Below are positions 8,149 to 15,450 of a stretch of 64,000 nucleotides of DNA, piece after piece. Source of the DNA: Paenibacillus campinasensis. Its GTDB lineage: Bacteria; Bacillota; Bacilli; Paenibacillales; Paenibacillaceae. Position numbers and translations under genes: made by a program. How positions within the stretch are numbered: the first letter of the stretch is position 1; the number at the start of each line of letters is the position of its first letter. The notes under the pieces are model-generated. The model made no database searches. It was given only the letters and a program-made list of their open reading frames with translations, and was not told the DNA's origin. Where the stretch lies: assembly GCF_002272015.1 (NCBI RefSeq), contig NZ_NPBY01000003.1, forward strand, positions 124,001-188,000, given 5' to 3'.

Positions 8149-9129
8149 ATGTTATGGCATGAATTAACGATACATACTACGGAAGAAGCCGTAGAGATGA
8201 TTACGAACTTTTTGCATGAAGCCGGGGCCGGGGGCGTCTCCATCGAGGAATCCGGTACTGTCCATAAAAAAAGGGACACCTCCCTCGGACAATGGTTCGA
8301 TGAGATCGTCCCGTTTAACAATATTCCCGAGGGCTGCGCCGTCATTAAAGGGTACTTTGATGAGACGGTATCCTTGGAATCGATCGTAAGCGAGATCGCT
8401 CCGCGCATTGAGGAGCTTAGCGATTTCGGCATTAACACCGGGGAAGTCCGGTATGAGATGAAGACCGTCAACGAGGAAGAATGGGCGACGGCATGGAAGC
8501 AGTACTTCAAGCCGATCCGGGTGTCCGAGCGGCTGACCATCAAGCCGACCTGGGAGACATATGAGCCTGAATCCGAAGCGGAATCGATCATTGAGCTGGA
8601 CCCTGGCATGGCGTTTGGCACCGGTACGCATCCGACGACCTCGCTTTGTCTGCGGACGCTGGAGTCGGTCATTCAAGGCGGCGAGGAAGTGATTGATGTC
8701 GGTACCGGCTCGGGGATTCTGTCCATCGGCGCGGCGTATTTGGGGGCATCCCGGATTCTGGCGCTTGACCTTGACCCGGTGGCGGTATCGAGCGCCAAGG
8801 AGAACACGCGCTTGAACGGGCTGGAGGACCGGATTACGATTGTTGAGAGCGACCTGCTGTCCGTGCTCACGGATCGCGAGCACAAGGCAGAGCTTGGCGT
8901 AACGCTGCCTGTGCAAATTGTGGTAGCGAACATTTTGGCCGAGGTGATCCTGTTGTTTGTGGATGATGTGTACCAGGCGCTTCAGCCCGGCGGCATCTAC
9001 ATTGCATCAGGCATTTACAAGAACAAGGAAGAGATGGTCGATCAGGCGCTCAAGGCGTCCGGCTTCGAGATTGCGGATATTCGCCGCGAGGATGACTGGG
9101 TAGCGTTTGTAGCGAGGAAGAGTGAGTGA
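8149..9129 (+). CDS. prmA: Ribosomal protein L11 methyltransferase
   Basis: A 326-residue SAM-dependent enzyme that methylates ribosomal protein L11. The N-terminal alpha/beta L11-recognition domain (WHELTIHTTEEAVE) is followed by the Rossmann methyltransferase fold with motif I DVGTGSGILSIGA (about 183-195) and the acidic loop LDLDPVAV. The motif PGMAFGTGTHPTT just ahead is diagnostic of PrmA. ATG at 8149 follows GAGGAGGATC. In Bacillus this gene sits in the dnaK region followed by rsmE and mtaB; here the rsmE-mtaB neighbours are kept, with an M50 protease gene inserted, but the upstream hrcA-grpE-dnaK-dnaJ genes are absent from the window. Confidence 0.96.
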   Translation: MLWHELTIHTTEEAVEMITNFLHEAGAGGVSIEESGTVHKKRDTSLGQWFDEIVPFNNIPEGCAVIKGYFDETVSLESIVSEIAPRIEELSDFGINTGEVRYEMKTVNEEEWATAWKQYFKPIRVSERLTIKPTWETYEPESEAESIIELDPGMAFGTGTHPTTSLCLRTLESVIQGGEEVIDVGTGSGILSIGAAYLGASRILALDLDPVAVSSAKENTRLNGLEDRITIVESDLLSVLTDREHKAELGVTLPVQIVVANILAEVILLFVDDVYQALQPGGIYIASGIYKNKEEMVDQALKASGFEIADIRREDDWVAFVARKSE

Positions 9130-9812
9130 TGGAGTTTTTAGATCAGCTTTTATTTTATCCGCTGGACCAGCTTCCTTTTTACCTGATTGCTCTGATGATT
9201 GCCTTTACGGTCCATGAGTTTGCGCATGCTTATGCGGCTTACAAGTTCGGAGACCCAACGGCCAAAATGCTGGGCCGCGTCACCTTGAATCCGGCTGTGC
9301 ATTTTGATTTTCTGGGCATCTTCCTGCTGCTTATTGCCGGTTTCGGCTGGGCAAGACCGGTCCCTGTGAATCGCGACAACTTCAGCCGCCCGCGCAGGAT
9401 GAGTGTGATCGTGTCGGCTGTCGGGCCGCTCAGCAATCTGGCGCTCGGCATTGTGGGGGCGCTGATCTATGCGGCACTGTACCAGTTCGGAGTGATCGAC
9501 GCGGTCGGAACGAATCGGGTGGATCAAGCGGTTCATATTTTCTTTAATACGTTTATTTTACTGAATTTCTTTCTGTGCTTGTTCAATCTCATTCCGCTTC
9601 CTCCGCTGGATGGATATCGAATTTTGTCGGAGGTGCTTCCTCCGCGCGTCAGTGCCAGACTGCGAGTGATCGAGCAATGGTCGATTCTGATCTTCCTGAT
9701 GATCATCATTGTACCGGCGTTTCAGGCGCATACGATCCGACCGCTGTATAATGCGGCCCATATGCTGTCGATCGAATTTTTGAATCTGTTTATCCTCCTC
9801 TTCGGAGGATGA
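9129..9812 (+). CDS. Site-2 protease family (M50) membrane metalloprotease
   Basis: A 227-residue polytopic membrane protein. The zinc-binding motif is HEFAH (His29, Glu30, His33) inside the first membrane segment, and the third ligand lies in the conserved NLIPLPPLDG segment near residue 155. It lacks a PDZ domain, so it belongs to the short S2P group rather than RseP/SpoIVFB with extra domains. Substrate unknown. The ATG overlaps the prmA stop by one base (TGATG), and GAGGAAGAG inside prmA serves as its ribosome site, indicating translational coupling. A GTG directly before is possible. Confidence 0.88.
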   Translation: MEFLDQLLFYPLDQLPFYLIALMIAFTVHEFAHAYAAYKFGDPTAKMLGRVTLNPAVHFDFLGIFLLLIAGFGWARPVPVNRDNFSRPRRMSVIVSAVGPLSNLALGIVGALIYAALYQFGVIDAVGTNRVDQAVHIFFNTFILLNFFLCLFNLIPLPPLDGYRILSEVLPPRVSARLRVIEQWSILIFLMIIIVPAFQAHTIRPLYNAAHMLSIEFLNLFILLFGG

Positions 9813-9933
9813 TGATGCTTCATTTCGGTGAAGCGGCTAAAATAACGGGATTTTCACGTCTTTTCTCTGGTCAGGCAAGCGGAAAAGTTGTATGATGGGG
9901 TTTGGCGATTTTGGAGTTAGGTGAGGATAAGAG

Positions 9934-10704
9934 ATGCAGCGATATTTTGTTGCTCCCGCGCAGTTCGCTGGGGAGCGCGTTGAGATAACGGGCGATGACG
10001 CCCGCCATATTGCCAAGGTGATGCGCGGAAGGGCCGGAGACAAGTTTATTGTCAGCGATGGAGAAGACCGGGAAGCGCTGGTGGAAATCGACAGCATCGA
10101 CTCGGCCGCTGTAAGCGCCGTTGTTGTTGAATATTTGGAGATGACCGCAGAGCCGCGGCTGCAAGTGACCGTTGCCCAGAGTCTGCCCAAAGGGGACAAG
10201 ATGGAGACGGTGATCCAGAAGTGCACCGAGATCGGTGCGGTGGCTTTTGCGCCCTTTTGGTCTGAGCGGACCATCGTTCAGTATGATGCCAAAAAGGAAG
10301 GAAAGCGCCTTGAGCGCTGGCGCAAAATCGCTAAGGAAGCAGCAGAGCAGGCGCATCGCAACCGGATTCCGGTGATCGATTCGCCGGTATCTTTCAAGAC
10401 GCTGCTGCAGACATTCTCGGCCTATGATGCCGTATACTTTTGTTATGAGAAAGAGCAGGGACTGCACATCCGGGACCGGCTCAAGCCTTTTGTTGAGCAG
10501 ATATTTGCCGATTCGGGCGCGGTGGCCAGCCTGCTGCTGGTTATCGGTCCTGAAGGCGGCTTTACGGAGGATGAAGTCCGAATCGCCGAAGAAGCCGGAG
10601 CGGAAGCTGTCGGACTCGGGCGAAGAATACTGCGCTGCGAAACCGCCGGAATGACGGCGTTGACCTGCGCTTTATATGAATCTGGAGAAATGGGGGGAGT
10701 TTGA
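9934..10704 (+). CDS. rsmE: 16S rRNA m3U1498 methyltransferase
   Basis: 256 residues, the usual length. An N-terminal PUA-like domain (MQRYFVAPAQF, then DDARHIAKVMRGRAGD) is followed by a SPOUT knot domain with VIGPEGGFTEDEV and LGRRILRCETA, the SAM-binding loops diagnostic of RsmE. It methylates N3 of U1498 in 16S rRNA of the assembled small subunit. Start ATG at 9934 follows AGGTGAGGATAAGAG. It sits immediately ahead of mtaB, as in Bacillus (yqeU-yqeV). Confidence 0.96.
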   Translation: MQRYFVAPAQFAGERVEITGDDARHIAKVMRGRAGDKFIVSDGEDREALVEIDSIDSAAVSAVVVEYLEMTAEPRLQVTVAQSLPKGDKMETVIQKCTEIGAVAFAPFWSERTIVQYDAKKEGKRLERWRKIAKEAAEQAHRNRIPVIDSPVSFKTLLQTFSAYDAVYFCYEKEQGLHIRDRLKPFVEQIFADSGAVASLLLVIGPEGGFTEDEVRIAEEAGAEAVGLGRRILRCETAGMTALTCALYESGEMGGV

Positions 10705-10706
10705 TC

Positions 10707-12044
10707 ATGCCAACCGTAGCATTTTACACACTGGGCTGCAAAGTCAACTTTTACGATACAGAAGCCATCTGGCAGTACTTCAAGAATGAAGGCTACGAGC
10801 AGGTGGATTTCGAGCAAACTGCCGATGTATACCTTATTAATACGTGCCACGTGACCAATACCGGAGACAAGAAGAGCCGGCAGATGATCAGACGGGCCGT
10901 TCGCCGCAATCCTGACGCCATCGTGGCGGTTACAGGCTGCTATGCGCAAACATCGCCAGCCGAGATTCTGGATATTCCGGGGGTTGACCTCGTAATCGGG
11001 AACCAGGACCGGGATAAAATTATGAGCTTCATTCATGATATCGAAAAAACACGCCAGCCAATCAATGCAGTACGCAACATTATGAAAACGAGAGTGTTCG
11101 AGGAAATGGATGTGCCGGATTTTGCTGAGCGCACGCGGGCGTTCCTCAAAATTCAGGACGGATGCAACAATTTCTGCACTTTCTGCATCATTCCTTGGTC
11201 GCGCGGCCTGTCGCGCAGCCGGGATCCGAAGAGCATCCTCAAGCAGGCCAACCAGCTTGTGGAAGCCGGGTACAAGGAAATTGTGCTGACCGGCATTCAC
11301 ACCGGCGGTTACGGCGACGATATGGAGGATTACAAACTGTCCGATCTGCTGTGGGATCTCGACCGGGTGGACGGCCTGGAGCGTATTCGCATCAGCTCCA
11401 TCGAAGCCAGCCAAATCGACGAGAAGATGCTCGACGTGCTTAACCGCTCCAGCAAAATGTGCCGTCATCTACATATCCCGCTGCAGGCGGGCGATGATAC
11501 GGTTCTGAAGCGGATGCGCCGCAAATATACAACCGAGGAATTTTACAACAAGATGGGCTTGATTCGTCAAGCGATGCCTGATGTGGGCATCACGACCGAT
11601 GTGATCGTCGGCTTCCCTGGGGAGACGGACGAGATGTTCCGCAACGGCTACAACCTGATGAAAGAAATTCAATTCTCGGAGATGCATGTCTTCCCTTACT
11701 CGAAGCGGACCGGCACTCCGGCTGCCCGGATGGAGGATCAGGTGGACGAAGAGGTGAAGAACGCGCGCGTTCATGAGCTGATCGACCTGTCTGAACAGCT
11801 TCAGCTGGCGTATGCCAAACGCTTTGTCGGCCAGGTGCTGGAAGTGATTCCGGAGCGCGAGTACAAGGGCGGTTCCGGGAAAATGCAGGGATACAGCGAC
11901 AACTATCTTCAACTGGTATTCAACGGATCGTCAGATCTTGAAGGCCAGATGTGCCGCGTAAAGGTGACCAAGGCCGGAGTCAATGAGTGCGAAGGCGAAC
12001 TGGTCAGCGTTATGCACAACGGATTAACGGCAGCCGCCCAGTAA
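10707..12044 (+). CDS. mtaB: tRNA (t6A37) methylthiotransferase
   Basis: A radical-SAM enzyme of 445 residues that converts t6A37 to ms2t6A37 in tRNAs reading ANN codons. It has an N-terminal MTTase domain binding the second cluster (FYTLGCKVNFYD, NTCHVTN, TGCYAQ give its three cysteines), the radical-SAM motif with Cys153, Cys157 and Cys160 (GCNNFCTFC), and a C-terminal TRAM domain (about 375-435). ATG at 10707 follows GGGGGGAG and lies just after the rsmE stop; the in-frame TTG at 10701 overlaps that stop and is less likely. Equivalent to Bacillus yqeV. Confidence 0.95.
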   Translation: MPTVAFYTLGCKVNFYDTEAIWQYFKNEGYEQVDFEQTADVYLINTCHVTNTGDKKSRQMIRRAVRRNPDAIVAVTGCYAQTSPAEILDIPGVDLVIGNQDRDKIMSFIHDIEKTRQPINAVRNIMKTRVFEEMDVPDFAERTRAFLKIQDGCNNFCTFCIIPWSRGLSRSRDPKSILKQANQLVEAGYKEIVLTGIHTGGYGDDMEDYKLSDLLWDLDRVDGLERIRISSIEASQIDEKMLDVLNRSSKMCRHLHIPLQAGDDTVLKRMRRKYTTEEFYNKMGLIRQAMPDVGITTDVIVGFPGETDEMFRNGYNLMKEIQFSEMHVFPYSKRTGTPAARMEDQVDEEVKNARVHELIDLSEQLQLAYAKRFVGQVLEVIPEREYKGGSGKMQGYSDNYLQLVFNGSSDLEGQMCRVKVTKAGVNECEGELVSVMHNGLTAAAQ

Positions 12045-12064
12045 TCTTTCGGCTTGGCCGTACC

Positions 12065-12113
12065 TGACAAGGATTTCATTTCCCGAATTCAACCGGAAGT
12101 GAAATCCTTGTTG
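12065..12113 (+). repeat. Long inverted repeat between mtaB and the Nudix gene
   Basis: CAAGGATTTCA (12068-12078) is the exact complement of TGAAATCCTTG (12100-12110); allowing a G-T pair, the stem runs to about 16 bp around an 11-base loop. No T run follows, so it is not a standard terminator. It ends nine bases before the AAGGAGG of the Nudix gene. Confidence 0.8.
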
Positions 12114-12134
12114 CACATGAAGGAGGATGCAGAC

Positions 12135-12572
12135 ATGACACGAAAAGAGATATCCGCAGGCGGCGTCGTGTACCGATACCATGAAGGCGAGCTTCAAATT
12201 CAGCTCATCCAGGACCGGTACGGCAAGACCTCTCTTCCGAAAGGCAAAATGGAGCCGGGTGAAACGGTGGAGCAGACCGCGCTGCGCGAAATTGTTGAAG
12301 AGACGGGCATTGTTGGCCGCATCATCACACGAGTGGATATCATTCCTTATAAATACAATCATCCTGAATACGGTATTGTGGACAAGGAGGTTCATTATTA
12401 TCTCGTTGAAGCAGTGCAAGGCACCTTGAAACCCCAGCTGGAAGAAATCAACGGGGTGGATTGGCATGCGCCGCTGGAAGCCTGGAACAAGCAGCGCCGC
12501 AACGGGTATAACAACAATGATGTCATCCTGCGCAAAGCTTTGGAGCTGCTTCAGGTGAACATTCCTCGCTAA
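12135..12572 (+). CDS. Nudix hydrolase
   Basis: 145 residues. The Nudix box is complete (GKMEPGETVEQTALREIVEE plus TGI, about 37-59), with the REIVEE glutamates that bind the metal. These enzymes cleave nucleoside diphosphates linked to another moiety; diadenosine polyphosphates or oxidised nucleotides are common substrates, but the substrate cannot be told here. The ATG at 12135 has AAGGAGGATG ahead; the longer frame from 12054 has no ribosome site and reads through the hairpin. It faces the reverse-strand phosphate transporter gene that ends at 12600. Confidence 0.9.
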   Translation: MTRKEISAGGVVYRYHEGELQIQLIQDRYGKTSLPKGKMEPGETVEQTALREIVEETGIVGRIITRVDIIPYKYNHPEYGIVDKEVHYYLVEAVQGTLKPQLEEINGVDWHAPLEAWNKQRRNGYNNNDVILRKALELLQVNIPR

Positions 12573-12599
12573 ATCCGCCGCAACGGCCGAACCTCCCGA

Positions 12600-13571
12600 T
12601 CAGGGGCGGGGTTTCCGGGACCATACCGGGAGATAGCATAACGGCAGGGCCAGCAGGGAACAGATGATGTTGAACAGCGTCTGGGCGTGGGCGATCTGTC
12701 CGGCCGGACCAGCGGCAAACCAGCCCGAGACGGTGGTCAGTCCGAGGATGAATGGGGCGAACAGCACCGCTCCCCCGATATTGAGCACCATATGGGACCA
12801 GGCGACGAAGCGACCGGCAGCGGTGCTGCCGATGGCGGCGATCAGGGCGGTGACACAGGTGCCTACATTGGAGCCGACGACGATGGCAACGCCAAGCTCG
12901 GGCGGCAGCGCGCCGGCTGTAGCCAGGCTCATCGCCATCGCGATCACGGCCGCGCTGCTGTGCATGATCGCCGACAGTACAGCGCCTGCGGCAATGCCCC
13001 AGAGGACGCTTTGGGCAGCCTGATCAAGGAACCACTGGAACAGGCCGAGGCGCTCCAGGTCAGCCCCGATGGATTGCATGAAGCGGATACCGAGCAGAAT
13101 GGCGGCAAAACCGGCGGCCGCAAGGCACAGATACTGGCTGCGTGTCAGCAGGTTCTTCAGCGACGCATAGCCGCGGGGGACCCGCTCGGCGGATATGACC
13201 AGTCCTGCCCAGAGCATCAAGGACAGCGTCAGCAGCGGCAGCGCAGCCTGTCCGATCTGCAGGCTGATCAGCTCGGTGGTGACGGTCGTCCCGATGTTGG
13301 TGCCGAGGATGATGCCAAGCGTTCCGGAATAGCTGAGCAGACCGGCATTGGCGAATCCGATTGACAGCACGGTTACGGCTGTGCTGCTCTGGAGCAGGGC
13401 CGTAACCGCCATGCTGGACACCATGCCTTTCAGCGGAGTCGAGGTCGCCTTGTGCAGCCAGCGCTGCAGGAGGGGACCGGCCCAGCGCTGCAGCGCGGCT
13501 TCCATCACCTTCATGCCAAGCAGAAACAGGACAAGGCCGTAACAGATAGGAAACCATAGTGAAGACAGCAT
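12600..13571 (-). CDS. Na/Pi cotransporter family membrane protein
   Basis: 323 residues, almost wholly hydrophobic, with two related halves, each carrying the QSSTAV/SSAAV signature of the PNaS family (LLQSSTAVTVLSIGF near 60; IMHSSAAVIAMAM near 205) and a GTNIGT / GSNVGT pair that form the re-entrant loops. It lacks the C-terminal PhoU-like domain found in some relatives. It should couple phosphate movement to sodium. The reverse-strand ATG follows AAAGGAGAACATC. Bacillus yqeW, of the same family, also lies next to yqeV/mtaB, so this is the positional equivalent, but here it is inverted relative to its neighbours. Confidence 0.9.
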   Translation of the reverse strand: MLSSLWFPICYGLVLFLLGMKVMEAALQRWAGPLLQRWLHKATSTPLKGMVSSMAVTALLQSSTAVTVLSIGFANAGLLSYSGTLGIILGTNIGTTVTTELISLQIGQAALPLLTLSLMLWAGLVISAERVPRGYASLKNLLTRSQYLCLAAAGFAAILLGIRFMQSIGADLERLGLFQWFLDQAAQSVLWGIAAGAVLSAIMHSSAAVIAMAMSLATAGALPPELGVAIVVGSNVGTCVTALIAAIGSTAAGRFVAWSHMVLNIGGAVLFAPFILGLTTVSGWFAAGPAGQIAHAQTLFNIICSLLALPLCYLPVWSRKPRP

Positions 13572-13700
13572 GATGTTCTCCTTTTCTGGCAGATGAATTC
13601 GTTGCTTCGAAGGCAGCCTTTTTAACTACGTATATGACCGGGGGCGGACATGCATGCCAATGAATAGCCCCGGGGAGACAAATAGAGGAGTGAAGTGTAA

Positions 13701-15074
13701 GTGCCATCGGTAATTTTGGATCGGAGCCGTAAAAAAAGATTAGAGCAGGGCCATCCCTGGATATTCAAGAGCGAGATTGCCTCTGTCGAAGGGGAGCCTG
13801 CTGCGGGGGAATTGGTGCAGGTACTGAACCATCAAGGTCGCTTCCTGGCCGCCGGCTATTATAATCCGGCCTCGCAAATTACGGTGCGGGTCGTATCTTA
13901 TGAGCCTATTGAGCAGATGGACCAGGCTTTCTTCGCTGAACGATTCCGTCAGTGCATGAGTCACAGAGAACGGTTTGTGCAAGGGGAGAACGCGTATCGT
14001 CTTGTATATGGCGAAGCCGATTTTCTTCCCGGGCTCATCGTGGACCGCTTTGCTGACGTGCTGGTTATCCAGCTGCTGACGCTCGGGATGGATCGCTGCC
14101 GTGACGAGATTGTGAGCGCGCTGGTTGAAGTTGTGAACCCGACCGGAATATATGAGCGGAGCGATGTATCCGTTCGGGAGCTGGAAGGCCTTGAGCAGCG
14201 CAAGGGCCCGCTGTATGGGGAATGCCCGCGCCATGTCACGGTGACCGAGAACGGCCTGAAGATCAAAGTGGACATTGTGGAAGGCCAGAAAACGGGCTAT
14301 TTCTTCGATCAGCGGGAGAATCGTGCGTCGATCAAGCCGCTGATGACCGGCTGGGGCAAACGCAGCGGCATTACACTGCAGGAGATCGAAGCGGACGGAC
14401 AGAAGAAGAGGGTGCCTGTGAACAAAAGCGGCAAGGAGGTTACCTTTCCGTTCTGGGACGGCGCGACGGTGCTGGAGTGCTTCTCGCATACGGGCAGCTT
14501 CACCCTTCACGCCTGCCAGTACGGGGCGAAGAAGGTTACCTGCCTGGATATTTCCCAGCACGCCATTGACAGCGCGCGGGAGAATGTGGAGCTGAATGGC
14601 TTCCAGGAACGGGTGGAGTTTGTTGTTGATGACGCTTTTGTCTACTTGCGGAACCAGGTTAAAGGACTGGAGGAGCGTGAGCAGCGCGCACGCGCGGATC
14701 AGAAGGTGGATACCTCCAAACCGCTCACGGCCGGGGGCGGGCGATCCTGGGATGTTGTCATTCTTGATCCGCCGGCGTTTGCCAAGACAAAATCGGCGGT
14801 GAAGGGCGCTTGCCGCGGCTATAAGGATATCAATCTGCACGGCATGAAGCTCGTTAACGAGGGCGGTTATCTTGTCACCGCAAGCTGTTCCTATCATATG
14901 CGTCCGGATCTGTTCCTCGAGACGATCCAGGAGGCAGCGCAAGATGCAGGTAAAGTATTGCGTCTGGTCGAATGGCGGGCTGCGGGCAAGGATCACCCGC
15001 AAATTCTCGGTGTTCAGGAAGGACACTACCTGAAGTTTGCCATCTTCGAAGTGAGAAGCAAACTTAAAATATAG
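13701..15074 (+). CDS. Class I SAM-dependent rRNA methyltransferase, RlmI-like
   Basis: 457 residues. An N-terminal PUA domain (ILDRSRKKRLEQGHPWIFKSE) is followed by the RlmI-specific beta domain and a Rossmann methyltransferase core (VLECFSHTGSFTLHACQYGA; catalytic region VILDPPAFAK). E. coli RlmI makes m5C1962 in 23S rRNA; here the target is inferred. The protein is about 60 residues longer than RlmI because of two hydrophilic inserts, about 218-250 (before the SAM motif) and about 317-348 (before ILDPPAF). The active-site cysteine of the family is visible in TASCSYHM. Start GTG at 13701 with AGAGGAGTG upstream. Confidence 0.88.
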   Translation: MPSVILDRSRKKRLEQGHPWIFKSEIASVEGEPAAGELVQVLNHQGRFLAAGYYNPASQITVRVVSYEPIEQMDQAFFAERFRQCMSHRERFVQGENAYRLVYGEADFLPGLIVDRFADVLVIQLLTLGMDRCRDEIVSALVEVVNPTGIYERSDVSVRELEGLEQRKGPLYGECPRHVTVTENGLKIKVDIVEGQKTGYFFDQRENRASIKPLMTGWGKRSGITLQEIEADGQKKRVPVNKSGKEVTFPFWDGATVLECFSHTGSFTLHACQYGAKKVTCLDISQHAIDSARENVELNGFQERVEFVVDDAFVYLRNQVKGLEEREQRARADQKVDTSKPLTAGGGRSWDVVILDPPAFAKTKSAVKGACRGYKDINLHGMKLVNEGGYLVTASCSYHMRPDLFLETIQEAAQDAGKVLRLVEWRAAGKDHPQILGVQEGHYLKFAIFEVRSKLKI

Positions 15075-15106
15075 CGGTTCGGATTGGCTCCATCCATATG
15101 GAAATG

Positions 15107-15139
15107 AAAGGCTCTCTCCCGGTGTGGAGGGGGCTTTTT
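15107..15139 (+). terminator. Rho-independent terminator after the methyltransferase
   Basis: AGGCTCTCTCC pairs with GGAGGGGGCTT (several G-T pairs), followed by five T. Confidence 0.75.
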
Positions 15140-15198
15140 GGCGTGGAGATACGGTCCCCAGTCTGCTGGTCCGAATGCTAAATAAATCCAAACGTATG

Positions 15199-15226
15199 TT
15201 CCGTGGATATGGACTTATGTTATACT
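15199..15226 (+). promoter_or_regulatory. Candidate extended -10 promoter for addBA-sbcDC
   Basis: TTCCGT, 16 bases, then TATACT preceded by TGT (extended -10). It would give a leader of about 215 bases before addB. The rest of the 375-base gap (15075-15450) holds the terminator just upstream and no gene that I can see. Confidence 0.5.
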
Positions 15227-15450
15227 ATTAACCATCAGCTTCAGGCTATTGCCCGCTGGATTTACGATCCGTCAGGCATGCTGCGAAGCGAGTTGAAGGG
15301 CGGCTTGAGCCTGCTGGATACCCAAGGGCCGGCTCTTTAGTGAAGCATAGTAATTTGCGTGAATAGACGCTTTATAGATCGCTCTAAAGTAGAGACAATG
15401 GATTCGTATATAACGTTTCAGCAGAGCTGGAACATGGGAGGAGGAACAGC

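Noticed and set aside
10443-11468. A 341-codon reverse frame over rsmE and mtaB
   Set aside because: Shadow of two well-identified genes; no start signal or recognisable domain.
13740-15191. A 483-codon open frame on the reverse strand across the RlmI-like gene
   Set aside because: It is antisense to a gene with intact methyltransferase motifs, has no ribosome site, and its composition follows the mirror of the real codons.
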